Source: Paenibacillus illinoisensis NBRC 15959 (GTDB lineage: Bacteria > Bacillota > Bacilli > Paenibacillales > Paenibacillaceae). From it: DNA of 64,000 nt. Of the stretch, positions 16,575 to 26,946 are shown piece after piece. How positions within the stretch are numbered: the stretch's first letter is position 1; each line of letters starts with the position of its first letter. The translations under genes and the position numbers were made by a program. The notes under the pieces are model-generated. The model was given only the letters and a program-made list of their open reading frames with translations. It made no database searches and was not told the DNA's origin. Location: assembly GCF_004000925.1 (NCBI RefSeq), contig NZ_BIME01000003.1, positions 372,001 through 436,000 on the forward strand. Direction: 5' to 3'.

Positions 16575-19016
16575 ATGAGTACAACGAAAAAACTGGTGCT
16601 GGTCGGCAATGGTATGGCAGGTATTCGTACAATTGAACATATTCTTAAACTCGCTCCGCATGCTTATGAAATTACGGTTTTTGGTGCTGAGCCGCACCCC
16701 AACTACAATCGCATTATGCTCTCCTCTGTACTTGCAGGCGGCACGAGCATTGAAGATATCGTAATCAACGAATGGAGCTGGTACGAGGATAACGGCATTC
16801 GGGTGCACCCAGGTGATCCCGTGATTCGGATCGATGCCGAGCGCAAGGAAGTGGTGTCCCAGGCTGGTGTCCGTACTTCATATGACGAGCTGATTCTGGC
16901 TACCGGATCACAGGCATTCATTCTGCCTTTACCCGGAGCAGACAAGGAAGGTGTCATCGGTTTCCGTGATATCAAGGACTGTGAGACGATGATGGCAGCC
17001 TCGCAAAAGTATCGCAAAGCGGCCGTAATCGGTGGTGGACTGCTTGGACTGGAGGCCGCACGCGGGCTGCTCAATCTGGGAATGGATGTCACGGTGATTC
17101 ATATTAACGGACATCTGATGGACCGGAATCTGGACCTGCCTGCAGGCCTGATGCTTCAACGGGAGCTTGAGGAGCAGGGCATGAAGTTTCTTCTCAACAA
17201 ACATACGGAAGAAATTACGGGCAAACATCGCGTGAAATCATTGCGCTTCACGGATCAGACAGTGCTCGAGACCGATCTGGTTGTTATGGCTGTCGGCATT
17301 CGCCCTCAGGTTGAACTGGCCCGTCAGGCAGGCCTGAATGTGAGCCGCGGCATCATCGTGGATGATTACATGAACACCAGTATTCCTGGCATCTCCGCAG
17401 TCGGTGAATGTGCAGAGCACCGCGGCATCGCGTATGGATTGGTAGCCCCACTGTATGAACAGGGCATGGTTCTGGCCAAACGCCTGGCAGGTGCAGCAAC
17501 CGAAGGATATGAAGGGTCTGTGACGTCCACCAAGCTGAAGGTATCCGGTGTGGATGTATTCTCTGCAGGCCAATTCAAGGATGCGGCAGATACCCGCAGC
17601 ATTCGTATACAGGATGACGTAGACGGGGTTTACAAAAAGATGGTTATGAAGGACGGACAGCTTATCGGAGCTGTACTGTTCGGAGATACCTCAGACGGTG
17701 CCTCCCTCTTTTCCCTCATTAAAAGTGGAGAGAATATCAGTGGACGTGAAAAGGAAATTTTGCTCGGGGTATCCGCCGGCGGTTCAGGGTCCGGCCCGTC
17801 GGTAGCCGAGCGGATGGCAGCTATGCCAGACGATGAGATCGTCTGCGGTTGCAATGGTGTTACCAAAGCTGCCATCGGAGACGCGGTGCTGAACAAAGGA
17901 TGCAACACCCTTGGGGCCATCAAGTCCTGTACCAAAGCTTCCGCCTCCTGCGGGGGATGCAAGCCCATTGTTGAATCGCTGCTCGTCCATTATGCAGGGG
18001 ATGCTGCCTTGGAACAGGTGAAGGAAGGCATCTGCGGCTGTACCTCCTACGACCGCGATGAGATCGTTGCCCAGATCAAAGAGATGGGGCTGAAAACCGT
18101 CAAGGAAGTCATGAATGTGCTTGGCTGGAATGAACCGGAGGGCTGCTCCAAATGTCGTCCCTCCCTTAACTACTACCTTGGCATGATCTGGCCAGCTGAG
18201 TACGAGGATGAGCGGGTATCCAAGTTCACGAACGAACGCTACCACGCCAATATTCAAAAAGACGGAACCTATTCGGTTATTCCGAGAATTTACGGAGGTG
18301 TCACTTCCCCGGCAGAACTGATCAAGATCGCAACCGTTGCCGAGAAATATGATGTGCCGATGGTGAAATTCACAGGTGGACAGCGGCTTGACTTGCTCGG
18401 TGTACAAAAGGAAAACCTGCCGAAGATCTGGGAAGAGCTCGATATGCCTTCCGGATTTGGCTACGGGAAGGCGCTCCGTACGGTGAAAACATGTGTCGGC
18501 AACACCTTCTGTCGCTTCGGAACTCAGGATTCCATTGAGATGGGCATTCGTCTGGAGAAGAAACTCGACAAAATGGTTGCTCCAGCCAAAGTGAAGCTTG
18601 CAGTCTCTGGATGCCCGCGGAACTGTGCGGAAGCCACCATTAAGGACCTGGGGGTTGTCGCGATTGACGGTGCATGGGAACTGCACGTTGGCGGCAACGG
18701 CGGGGTCAAGGTCCGCGCAGCAGAATTACTGTGCACCGTAAAAACCGATGCTGAAGTCGAAGAGTGGACTTATGCTTACCTTCAATATTATAGAGAAAAC
18801 GCACGCTGGAATGAGAGAACGGCAGCCTGGATTGAACGTGTCGGTCTGGACCATGTGAAGAAGGCACTCGAGGACCGTGAAGAGCGCCTGGCTCTGGTCG
18901 AACGGCTTGAACTGACACTGGGCCGCACCGTTGACCCTTGGAAGGAAATTATTGAAGACGAAAAATTGCTTAAAAACTTCACCCCACTCGCTGGCACCCA
19001 GCCGGCAGCTCACTAG
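16575..19016 (+). CDS. nirB: Assimilatory nitrite reductase large subunit (NirB/NasD)
   Basis: The 813-residue cytosolic enzyme reduces nitrite to ammonium with NAD(P)H. In order it has a pyridine-nucleotide reductase fold with FAD and NAD motifs (VGNGMAGIRT, VIGGGLLGLEAARG), two BFD-like [2Fe-2S] modules (CGCNGV...CGGC and CGCTSY...CSKC) and the sulphite/nitrite reductase half. The last carries the siroheme/[4Fe-4S] cysteines in TCVGNTFCRFG and SGCPRNCAEA. B. subtilis NasD has 805 residues. ATG 16575 follows AAGGGGG by 9 bases; the open frame upstream runs through the terminator and is not used. It is the first gene of a four-gene operon. Confidence 0.95.
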   Translation: MSTTKKLVLVGNGMAGIRTIEHILKLAPHAYEITVFGAEPHPNYNRIMLSSVLAGGTSIEDIVINEWSWYEDNGIRVHPGDPVIRIDAERKEVVSQAGVRTSYDELILATGSQAFILPLPGADKEGVIGFRDIKDCETMMAASQKYRKAAVIGGGLLGLEAARGLLNLGMDVTVIHINGHLMDRNLDLPAGLMLQRELEEQGMKFLLNKHTEEITGKHRVKSLRFTDQTVLETDLVVMAVGIRPQVELARQAGLNVSRGIIVDDYMNTSIPGISAVGECAEHRGIAYGLVAPLYEQGMVLAKRLAGAATEGYEGSVTSTKLKVSGVDVFSAGQFKDAADTRSIRIQDDVDGVYKKMVMKDGQLIGAVLFGDTSDGASLFSLIKSGENISGREKEILLGVSAGGSGSGPSVAERMAAMPDDEIVCGCNGVTKAAIGDAVLNKGCNTLGAIKSCTKASASCGGCKPIVESLLVHYAGDAALEQVKEGICGCTSYDRDEIVAQIKEMGLKTVKEVMNVLGWNEPEGCSKCRPSLNYYLGMIWPAEYEDERVSKFTNERYHANIQKDGTYSVIPRIYGGVTSPAELIKIATVAEKYDVPMVKFTGGQRLDLLGVQKENLPKIWEELDMPSGFGYGKALRTVKTCVGNTFCRFGTQDSIEMGIRLEKKLDKMVAPAKVKLAVSGCPRNCAEATIKDLGVVAIDGAWELHVGGNGGVKVRAAELLCTVKTDAEVEEWTYAYLQYYRENARWNERTAAWIERVGLDHVKKALEDREERLALVERLELTLGRTVDPWKEIIEDEKLLKNFTPLAGTQPAAH

Positions 19017-19032
19017 AAGAGGAGGATCAGCG

Positions 19033-19350
19033 ATGAATCGATTGCGAATTGGACATCTGGCAGATATTGACGAAAAGGGAGCTCGGACGTTTACGGTCTT
19101 GGATACCGAGATTGCCGTCTTCAAATTGAGTGATGGAACGCTGCACGCCGTAGAGAATCGCTGCCCTCACAAGGGCGGCAGGCTGTCAGAAGGCATGGTA
19201 TGCGGAACGGCTGTCCACTGCCCGCTGCATGACTGGAAAATCGACCTTCGCAGTGGCAAGGTACATGAGCCGGATGATGGATGTCTGAACACATATAAAA
19301 CCGAGGTCGATGATCACAGCGGTGAGATCTACATTACCATAGCAGGTTAG
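19033..19350 (+). CDS. nirD: Nitrite reductase small subunit (NirD/NasE), Rieske-type
   Basis: The 105-residue Rieske-fold partner of NirB carries the cluster ligands in RCPHKGG and CPLHDW, giving a CxH...CxxH set able to hold a [2Fe-2S] centre. Many NirD proteins have lost these residues; this one keeps them. ATG 19033 follows GGAGGATCAGCG, 16 bases after nirB; the open frame reaching back into nirB is not used. Confidence 0.93.
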   Translation: MNRLRIGHLADIDEKGARTFTVLDTEIAVFKLSDGTLHAVENRCPHKGGRLSEGMVCGTAVHCPLHDWKIDLRSGKVHEPDDGCLNTYKTEVDDHSGEIYITIAG

Positions 19351-19400
19351 TCTTTAACCATTTCATATGTCTGACATCATGAATCAGGGAGGTGTGCACG

Positions 19401-20282
19401 ATGGATTTTGTTAAACCGGCAGAAGTACTGCAATCGATGGTGGACGCAGGTGAGACTAAAGCCAGAATGAACCGGGTGCAGATGTTAATCCGTGGTTTTC
19501 TGGCCGGGGCGATTCTCGCTTTTGCAACAACGCTGGCATATACCGCTGTATCTCAAACTTCCGTTGGTTTGGCAGGTGCACTGATATTCCCTGCAGGGTT
19601 CGTGATCATTATTCTGCTCGGACTTGAGCTGGTGACAGGCAGCTTCGCCATGATACCACTCGCGGTGATGAAACGCAGAGTCACACTGATGGATATGCTG
19701 CGTAATTACTTCTGGGTAATTGCAGGCCATATACTGGGATGCCTGTTCTACGCTCTGTTATATGAACTCACGCTGACGAAGATGGGAACCGATATGAGCA
19801 GTCCCCTCGTTCAAACGCTGATTCAGACCAGCGAAGCCAAGACGCTCGGATATCAGCATCTGGGCGGTGCAGGTATTGTTTTAGTCATCATTAAGGCTAT
19901 TTTATGTAACTGGATGGTGACACTAGGTGCAGTCATGGCGATGACGTCCACCTCCACACTCGGTAAAATCGTGGCCATGTGGCTGCCGATTACGATATTT
20001 TTTGCTCAAGGATTCGAACACGCTGTTGTAAATATGTTTGTCATCCCGGCAGGCATGATGCTGGGTGCTGATGTCAGTCTTGCCGACTGGTGGCTGTGGA
20101 ATCAGATTCCGGTGCTGATTGGTAACTTCATTGGTGGTGCCCTATTTACCGGATTAGGGCTGTACGCTGCACACCGTTGGGGAAGCCCCATCCCGATGGC
20201 ATCCAAACTCGCAACCATCCATGGCGGTCGTTCAGGATTGGCAAATGCAGAGTCTGCGTCCAAACTGGGGACACGATCATGA
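19401..20282 (+). CDS. Formate/nitrite transporter family protein (NirC-like)
   Basis: The 293-residue polytopic membrane protein belongs to the FNT family, which forms pentameric anion channels. Six helices are visible, with family segments such as GAILAFATTLAYTAV, FPAGFVIIILLGLELVTGSF and FAQGFEHAVVNMFVIPAGMMLG. Inside a nitrite reductase operon the likely cargo is nitrite. ATG 19401 follows GGGAGG by 8 bases. Its stop overlaps the sumT start (ATGA), which implies translational coupling. Confidence 0.92.
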   Translation: MDFVKPAEVLQSMVDAGETKARMNRVQMLIRGFLAGAILAFATTLAYTAVSQTSVGLAGALIFPAGFVIIILLGLELVTGSFAMIPLAVMKRRVTLMDMLRNYFWVIAGHILGCLFYALLYELTLTKMGTDMSSPLVQTLIQTSEAKTLGYQHLGGAGIVLVIIKAILCNWMVTLGAVMAMTSTSTLGKIVAMWLPITIFFAQGFEHAVVNMFVIPAGMMLGADVSLADWWLWNQIPVLIGNFIGGALFTGLGLYAAHRWGSPIPMASKLATIHGGRSGLANAESASKLGTRS

Positions 20283-21049
20283 GCCGGGGCCTGGTAAGTA
20301 TCGTAGGCGCTGGACCTGGGGATCCGGAGCTCATTACGGTGAAAGCTCTGAGACGCATTCAAACGGCAGATGTACTGCTGTATGACCGACTGGTGAACGA
20401 TGACTTGCTTGCCGAAGCTCCTGAAGCAGCACTCCGGATCTATTGTGGGAAGGCCCCTGGGCTGCATTCCATGAGTCAGGAGATGATTGGTCGGTTACTG
20501 GTTGCTCACGCTGCGGAAGGCAAACAGGTGGTTCGGCTCAAAGGCGGTGACCCGTTCATCTTCGGGCGCGGCGGTGAAGAAGCACTCGTGCTGGCTGAAG
20601 CCGGAATTCCTTTTGAGGTCATTCCTGGCATCACTTCCGCTGTGGGCACATCCGCCTCATCCCTGATTCCGTTAACCCATCGGGGAGTGGCTTCAACCTT
20701 CGCTTGTGCCACGGGTACAGGCAGTGATGGCCGTGTATCTTCCGTTCGCTGGGATCTGCTCGCCCATAGTGTTGACACACTGGTAATCTACATGGGTATC
20801 AGCCAATTACCCCTCATTCAACGTGAATTGCTGCAATCCGGCAAAAGCAGCAGTACACCAGCAGCCTTGATTGAACGCGGAACCACCGCGAACGAACGAA
20901 TCATTACCGGCACACTCGGCCAGCTTCACGCTCTTTCCCTTTCGGAAAAGGTTAATAATCCCGCGCTAATCATCATTGGCGAAGCCGTTCTCGTACGCGA
21001 ACAACTGATTCAGCTCCAGCGAGCAGCAGACACCTCTATGACGGGATAG
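20279..21049 (+). CDS. cobA: Uroporphyrinogen-III C-methyltransferase (SUMT)
   Basis: The 256-residue enzyme methylates uroporphyrinogen III at C-2 and C-7 with S-adenosylmethionine to give precorrin-2, the first step towards the siroheme needed by NirB. Family motifs are VGAGPGDPELITVKA, YDRLV, RLKGGDPFIFGRGGEEA and PGITSA. No precorrin dehydrogenase/ferrochelatase domain is fused. ATG 20279 overlaps the previous stop by four bases. Confidence 0.94.
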   Translation: MSRGLVSIVGAGPGDPELITVKALRRIQTADVLLYDRLVNDDLLAEAPEAALRIYCGKAPGLHSMSQEMIGRLLVAHAAEGKQVVRLKGGDPFIFGRGGEEALVLAEAGIPFEVIPGITSAVGTSASSLIPLTHRGVASTFACATGTGSDGRVSSVRWDLLAHSVDTLVIYMGISQLPLIQRELLQSGKSSSTPAALIERGTTANERIITGTLGQLHALSLSEKVNNPALIIIGEAVLVREQLIQLQRAADTSMTG

Positions 21050-21067
21050 CTGCCTGCTTCCCTTTTC

Positions 21068-21706
21068 TCAATCCAACAGCATACGTTCGTGAATAGTCCG
21101 ACCCTTCTGTCCTGGTTCTATCAGCAGACGGGTCGGTTTGATGTTTATTAATGCCGTCAACTGCTCCCCCATATAATGTGCAGAATATTTGAATCCAATC
21201 TCTGCCCAGTGCATGATGACACCCACTGTCGCAGATATCAGGTAGCTCAGCATAATATCGTAATTGATTGTATACTCACTATCTTCAGTTACCAGCACGA
21301 AATCCTCGGTCAAGTAAGTCCTGAACATATTGCAGAGCCTTAGGGCCATATCACCATGCATGGTCATCAAGGCGCGAAAGACATCCTGATGAGCTTCGAT
21401 ATACTCAAATACCGGCATAGTAGAAGGCAATAGTCCGGTCATATCCACTTCCGTTAATTCAGCGTACGGTTTGGCATAGGCTTGGCCTACTCCCTGCATG
21501 AAATCCTCCAAAATGAAATCAAGCAGTTCCGGCTTGCCAGGAAAATGCAAATAAAAGGTGCCCCGATTGTAATCTGCACGCTCTGTAATGTCACGAATGG
21601 TGACGGCGTCGGCTCCCTTTTCCAATATTAATGAAACCGTCGCAGCGATAATCGCATCCTGCGTTCTTCGTGCTCTCCGGTCCTGGGGGTGTTCGATAAT
21701 CAACAT
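21068..21706 (-). CDS. TetR/AcrR-family transcriptional regulator
   Basis: The 212-residue protein has the N-terminal TetR HTH (IIAATVSLILEKGADAVTIRDITERADYNRGTFYLHFPGKPELL) and a helical ligand domain with a TetR_C_7-like look. ATG 21706 follows AAAGGAGG. It diverges from the SDR gene, its probable target. A loose dyad TGTC-n8-GACA (21759-21774) lies between them. It converges with sumT with no clear terminator in the 18-base gap. Confidence 0.88.
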   Translation of the reverse strand: MLIIEHPQDRRARRTQDAIIAATVSLILEKGADAVTIRDITERADYNRGTFYLHFPGKPELLDFILEDFMQGVGQAYAKPYAELTEVDMTGLLPSTMPVFEYIEAHQDVFRALMTMHGDMALRLCNMFRTYLTEDFVLVTEDSEYTINYDIMLSYLISATVGVIMHWAEIGFKYSAHYMGEQLTALINIKPTRLLIEPGQKGRTIHERMLLD

Positions 21707-21793
21707 TTTCGCCTCCTTTGTCCATTATTGTAACCTAAATGAACACCGCTTACATCTGTGTCCGATACCAGACATATACGCTGTCAATGATTA

Positions 21794-21822
21794 TTGTCAC
21801 ACCGTTATGTATATCTTAACAT
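21794..21822 (+). promoter_or_regulatory. Candidate promoter of the SDR gene
   Basis: TTGTCA (21794-21799) and TAACAT (21817-21822) are spaced by 17 bases, about 80 bases before the start codon. Confidence 0.4.
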
Positions 21823-21902
21823 TGAGACAGGAAAGATAGACGACAGGTTGAAACTTTTTTTAAAGAAAAACCTGCCAATAATAAATAAGGAGCGAATATA
21901 TC

Positions 21903-22667
21903 ATGAGTACTTATACACATACAGCAGTTATTACAGGAGCTGCCGGAGGCATTGGTAAAGAATTGGCACGCAGACTGGCTGAACGTAAAATCAATCTGGT
22001 TCTGGTGGATCTGAACGAAGAAGCCATTCAAAAAACAATCACTGAACTGAACCTCGACAAAGAGCATGTGATTGCGGTAAAAGCAAACGTATCCCAAGAA
22101 GCAGACGTGAAAAACTATGTTCAAAAAGCACTCGATGCTTTTGGCAGAATCGACTACTTTGCCAATAACGCGGGTATCGAAGGTCCTACCGGCCTGATCG
22201 AAGACCTCAGCGTTGAAGCACTGGATACGGTATATAACGTTAACGTTCGTGGCGTATTCCTTGGTCTGCAAAATGTCATTCCAGTAATGAAAAAACAAAA
22301 ATCCGGTGCGATTCTAAACACATCTTCCCTTGCAGGTCTGATGGGTGCTCCAGCCGTATCCCCATATATTATGTCCAAACATGCCGTAGTAGGTCTCACA
22401 CGTACTGCAGCAAATGAACTTGCACCTTACAATATCCGAGTAAACGCGGTATTGCCAGGAACGATTAACACTCGCATGATGCGTCAAATCGAAGCAAACT
22501 CCGGTGACGTGGAAAACTATCAAGATGCTACTGTAGCCAGCATTCCAATGGGACGTTATGGCGAACCAGAAGAAGTGGCAGCTGTAATGAACTTCCTCTT
22601 GTCTGAAGAAGCTTCCTATGTAACAGCTTCCCTCTACACTGTAGATGGCGGCATGATGGGTCAATAA
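21903..22667 (+). CDS. Short-chain dehydrogenase/reductase
   Basis: The 254-residue classical SDR has the NAD(P) motif TGAAGGIG at about 11-18, NNAG near 87, the catalytic Ser in NTSSLAG and YxxxK in SPYIMSKHA, and the C-terminal YTVDGGMMGQ. Asp near residue 36 (LVLVDLNEE) favours NAD over NADP. The substrate is not readable. RBS AAGGAG precedes ATG 21903. It is likely controlled by the divergent TetR protein. Confidence 0.92.
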   Translation: MSTYTHTAVITGAAGGIGKELARRLAERKINLVLVDLNEEAIQKTITELNLDKEHVIAVKANVSQEADVKNYVQKALDAFGRIDYFANNAGIEGPTGLIEDLSVEALDTVYNVNVRGVFLGLQNVIPVMKKQKSGAILNTSSLAGLMGAPAVSPYIMSKHAVVGLTRTAANELAPYNIRVNAVLPGTINTRMMRQIEANSGDVENYQDATVASIPMGRYGEPEEVAAVMNFLLSEEASYVTASLYTVDGGMMGQ

Positions 22668-22737
22668 TAAGCTGTACGAATGTTTTACCATTAAGATCGG
22701 GTTATCCATTAAAGACCCCTTCACAGTAATATAAAAG

Positions 22738-22784
22738 AAGACCTCAACATCCACTGTTACGTGGAGGTTGGGGTCTTTTTTTGG
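22738..22784 (+). terminator. Terminator after the SDR gene
   Basis: A 17-bp stem (22738-22754 with 22761-22777, one mismatch and one G-U) with a six-base loop is followed by seven T residues. Confidence 0.9.
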
Positions 22785-22828
22785 GTACCTTGTTTACGAT
22801 GTGGATAGTACCTACAATAATTCAGATC

Positions 22829-23113
22829 TTAATCCACGTATCCAGCGTGGCCTTTTTCCATGAGATAATCCATTTCGGCATCCAGAATACCTTCTACCGT
22901 CAATTCATCGAGCTTCACATCTTTGCGGCTCAGGATATAGTCGGCCAGATCATCGCCGTCGATGTCCACTTCGCCTTTGGCATTTTCATGCGCTTTGTTG
23001 ATGTAGGCTTGCTCATGCTTCAGCACAAGCGAAATATTCGCCTGGCTCGCTTTGGTTTTGTCTGCGATATATTGCATCATTTCCTGCTCATTAATCGAAT
23101 TCGCTTCCGTCAC
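22829..23113 (-). CDS. Uncharacterised small acidic protein
   Basis: The 94-residue acidic, helix-rich protein matches no family I recognise. It contains EQEMMQYIADKTKASQANIS, which has the spacing of a helix-turn-helix, and VDIDGDDLADYIL, and ends LMEKGHAGYVD. GTG at 23113 is preferred because AAGGAG lies 11 bases before it. An in-frame ATG at 23152 would add 13 residues but has no binding site. It stands alone between the SDR gene and the kinase gene. Confidence 0.6.
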   Translation of the reverse strand: MTEANSINEQEMMQYIADKTKASQANISLVLKHEQAYINKAHENAKGEVDIDGDDLADYILSRKDVKLDELTVEGILDAEMDYLMEKGHAGYVD

Positions 23114-23194
23114 GTTCAGTTCAGCTCCTTGGTTCATACATACTGTTGCCATTGTAGCATAGGTTAACCCATAACAGACATGCCTTATTCAGAT

Positions 23195-24486
23195 CTAAGT
23201 TAGACGAACATAGAACGTCGCTCCCTCTCCTACTACACTACGAGCATAGATCTGACCTTTGTGCTGGTCCACGATCGATCTGGCAATCGCTAGACCGAGA
23301 CCGTGTCCACCATGCTTGCGTGCTCTGGATGCATCCGTACGATAGAACCGATCGAAGATACGGTCCAAATGCTCCGGCGCAATACCTTCCCCTGTATTGG
23401 AGACGGCTAGTACTACCTCATGATTTTGCTTCTTCAGTGAAACATTAACCGCGCCTTTGGCTTTGGAATATTTCACGGCGTTATCCAGCAGAATCAGAAT
23501 GACCTGCTTGATCTGTTCACTATTGCCATGGACCATGAGCTCCGGCTCAATGCTGTAGTCGAGAGATATATTTTTCTCAAAGATAACGGCTTCCATCGTC
23601 AAAATAATGGTCTCTACCGCATCGCTCATATCAAACTTGGAGTGGATCATCGTGGAACGTGAATCATCGATCTCGGTCAGATATAACAGATCACTTGTCA
23701 ACCGGGACATGCGCTCCGTCTCCGACTTGATATAATGCAGCCATTTGGACTGGTTATCAATAGTATCCTCCCGATTGGCAAGCAGCACGTCGGTGTTGGT
23801 ATTAATGATGGCCAGAGGTGTCTTCAGCTCATGGGAGGCGTCCGCGATGAACTGTTTCTGTTTATCAAACGCTTCCTTGACCGGAGCAATGGAACGATTG
23901 GCAAAGTAACGGCTCAGGAAATAAATGACGATTAACATGAACAGGCCTACGATGGTAAAGGTATAGATGAGATTCGTAAGAATGCCCTGCTGGGCAGTTA
24001 CATCAATGAACACAATCATATGTCCATCGCTGCTCGGATCAATGACATACGCCCAGTTCGTTCCATTTAGCGCAAATTGTCCGGTCTTACGCTCTGATAG
24101 ATCAGCCTTGTCCACCTTCTCCAGTGCCTCTGCGTAAAATGGTTCCTCCATGCTGAATCTGGATTGTGAATCCGTAATATTCCACTCATTATCCGTCTTA
24201 ACCATGAACGAGACCGAACGCCCTGGCGGCGAATTGGGATCTCCGCCTGGTCCGTTCTGCTGCATGTCCGTTGGCGGATTACCCGCGATTGCATCATCCC
24301 CACGCGGCATCTTGGACGAATTATATGGGTTGTGATAGAAATCGGATACCTTGAAGAGCTCCATATTGGTTTCCCGCTGCACATTCTGGTACGTAATGAC
24401 ATAGATCGTCGCAAAGGCAACCAGCATCATGATGGAGATCGATACCAGATTGACGACCAAAAACCGGTTTCGAAGTCTCTTAAACA

Positions 24487-24487
<1 letters not shown>
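23195..24487 (-). CDS. Sensor histidine kinase (EnvZ/BaeS-like)
   Basis: The 430-residue membrane kinase has helix 1 at about 11-33, an extracytoplasmic region 34-166 rich in Pro, Gly and Asn, helix 2 at 169-191, then HisKA with His219 in ADASHELKTPLAI. The HATPase has an N box (ILLDNAVKYS), SNTGEGIAP and GHGLGLAIA. Its ATG overlaps the stop of the regulator gene (TAATG), so the two are coupled. Its signal is unknown. The divergent VTC/DUF4956 operon is the likely regulon, by position. Confidence 0.93.
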
Positions 24488-25164
<677 letters not shown>

Positions 25165-25250
25165 GATCTATTCATTCCTCTGCCTTGAATTGTTCGTCGC
25201 GACTTTCTTTTATTATATCAATCATTCTACCTGCGGAACCTTGAATCAAT

Positions 25251-25336
25251 CTTAATTCATTGAATTTACGAGAAGTATTATAGGAAGGTAAAAAAAGATC
25301 AACGGAATGTAAAATCATTTAAGATTCATTCAAGGT
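25251..25336. promoter_or_regulatory. Repeated TTAA-n-TTCATT-n-AA elements between the two-component and VTC operons
   Basis: CTTAATTCATTGAA (25251-25264) and TTAAGATTCATTCAAGG (25320-25336) share the core TTCATT-n-AA. Two copies between divergent operons suggest binding by the OmpR-type regulator. Confidence 0.3.
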
Positions 25337-25417
25337 TGGCGCTCTAAGATACAGACATGGAAGCGATACACGATGAAACAAAACATACAACCCATGGATG
25401 AAAGGAATGAATCTTAA

Positions 25418-26236
25418 ATGGCGATTGAAGTATTCAACCGATATGAGAGCAAGTATCTTCTGACCGATGAGCAATATGAACGTTTCTACCGTGATCTGCT
25501 GAAGTATATGGAACTGGATGCGTACAACAAGAAACACGAGTTCTACTCCATCAGCAACCTGTACTTCGATACTCCGCAGGATTCCCTGATCCGAGCAAGC
25601 CTCTCCAAGCCCAAATATAAGGAGAAGCTGAGATTGCGGGCTTACGGGGTACCTGAAGAAAATGCCAAAGTGTATCTGGAGATCAAAAAGAAATTGTTTG
25701 GCCTGGTGAACAAAAGAAGAACGGCCCTGATGCTGGATGAGGCTTATGAATTCGTTCGTACGGGACAGGCGCCTGAGCTGGCAGACTACATGAACAAGCA
25801 GGTTGTCGATGAGATCGAATACTTCCTTCGCTTATACAACCTGGAACCAAAAGTGTATCTAGCCTATGAACGCAAAGCATTGTTCGATAAGAACAGCCGC
25901 GATCTCCGCATCACCTTTGACACCAATATCCGCAGCCGCAGATACGATCTGAAGCTGGAGCAGGGAGACTACGGTGAACCACTGGTGGAGGACGGTCGCT
26001 GGCTGATGGAGGTCAAGGCGGAGAAAACCGTTCCGTTCTGGCTGTCCCAGCTATTGTCTGAACACGGCTTGTACCGTGTAGGCTTCTCCAAATACGGCAA
26101 CGAATTCAAACGCCTTGTCAGAACGACGAACCTGAATTACCAGGGCGAACGAATCCTCGTTCCAGGGACCGACTTCGATCCTGCCATGAAACCAAACCAA
26201 ACGATCATAGAAAGAGAGAGTGTAGTATATGCTTGA
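25418..26236 (+). CDS. VTC-domain (polyphosphate polymerase fold) protein
   Basis: The 272-residue protein covers one VTC domain, a member of the tunnel-shaped TTM fold. Basic and acidic tunnel residues are visible in NRYESKYLLT, YFDTP, KYKEKLRLRAYG, YLEIKKKLFGLVNKRR, DTNIRSRRYDL and WLMEVKAEK. Yeast Vtc4 makes polyphosphate from ATP; bacterial single-domain versions are mostly uncharacterised. The start ATG 25418 follows AAAGGA. It overlaps DUF4956 by 8 bases, and the pair recurs with DUF4956 in many genomes. Confidence 0.88.
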   Translation: MAIEVFNRYESKYLLTDEQYERFYRDLLKYMELDAYNKKHEFYSISNLYFDTPQDSLIRASLSKPKYKEKLRLRAYGVPEENAKVYLEIKKKLFGLVNKRRTALMLDEAYEFVRTGQAPELADYMNKQVVDEIEYFLRLYNLEPKVYLAYERKALFDKNSRDLRITFDTNIRSRRYDLKLEQGDYGEPLVEDGRWLMEVKAEKTVPFWLSQLLSEHGLYRVGFSKYGNEFKRLVRTTNLNYQGERILVPGTDFDPAMKPNQTIIERESVVYA

Positions 26237-26909
26237 TTCCATTTTCAGTTCTGCTCTAACCGACACAACGCTGACATTCAGCAGCGCTGTGATCACGATT
26301 GGCCTAGCCATCCTTATGGGTGCAATTATCAGTCTCACATACATGAAAACCAATGCAAACACATACTCACAAAGCTTCACATTAACTATGGTTGTCCTGC
26401 CTGTTATCGTTGCGATCATCATCCTGCTAATCGGCAGCAACGTAGCCCGCGCCTTCAGCTTGGCCGGTGCCTTCTCGATCATCCGTTTCCGAAGCGCGCC
26501 TGGTGATCCCAAAGATATCTCCTACGTCCTGTTCACCATGGCTTCCGGTCTTGCCTGCGGCGTCGGCGCATTTGGATACGCGGTATTGTTCACCATCATC
26601 TTGTGTGTACTGATGTTTGTTCTGAGCCATTTCAAATTCGGAGCCAAAAAGAGTCAACAAAAATTGCTTAAAGTCACCATTCCTGAAAACCTGAGCTATG
26701 AAGAAGCCTTTGATGAAGTATTCAAAAAATTCAATGTTGAGTATCAGTTGAACAAAGTGAGAACAACCGAACTTGGCAGCTTGTACGAACTGGTCTACCT
26801 GGTTCACCTTGGCCAACACGTCAATCAGAAGGAATTCCTTGATGCCGTTCGCACACGTAACGGGAATCTGGATATCTCCCTCAACATGGCACCTACGCCA
26901 GAGTATTAA
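26229..26909 (+). CDS. DUF4956 membrane protein
   Basis: The 226-residue protein has about four membrane helices in the first 140 residues (including VVLPVIVAIIILLIG and AVLFTIILCVLMFVLS). The conserved hydrophilic loop AFSIIRFRSAPGDPKDI lies between helices 2 and 3. A cytosolic alpha/beta tail follows (KVTIPENLSYEEAFDEVF). Its function is unknown. Overlap with the VTC gene suggests a membrane partner or channel for the VTC product. Confidence 0.85.
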   Translation: MLDSIFSSALTDTTLTFSSAVITIGLAILMGAIISLTYMKTNANTYSQSFTLTMVVLPVIVAIIILLIGSNVARAFSLAGAFSIIRFRSAPGDPKDISYVLFTMASGLACGVGAFGYAVLFTIILCVLMFVLSHFKFGAKKSQQKLLKVTIPENLSYEEAFDEVFKKFNVEYQLNKVRTTELGSLYELVYLVHLGQHVNQKEFLDAVRTRNGNLDISLNMAPTPEY

Positions 26910-26946
26910 TTCGAGACATTTTATAAAACGAGAGGAACGATATATT

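Noticed and set aside
17784..18686. 300-codon frame opposite nirB
   Set aside because: Shadow frame; nirB motifs on the plus strand are decisive.
21759..21774. TetR operator dyad TGTC-n8-GACA
   Set aside because: Only four matching bases per arm; too weak to list as a site.
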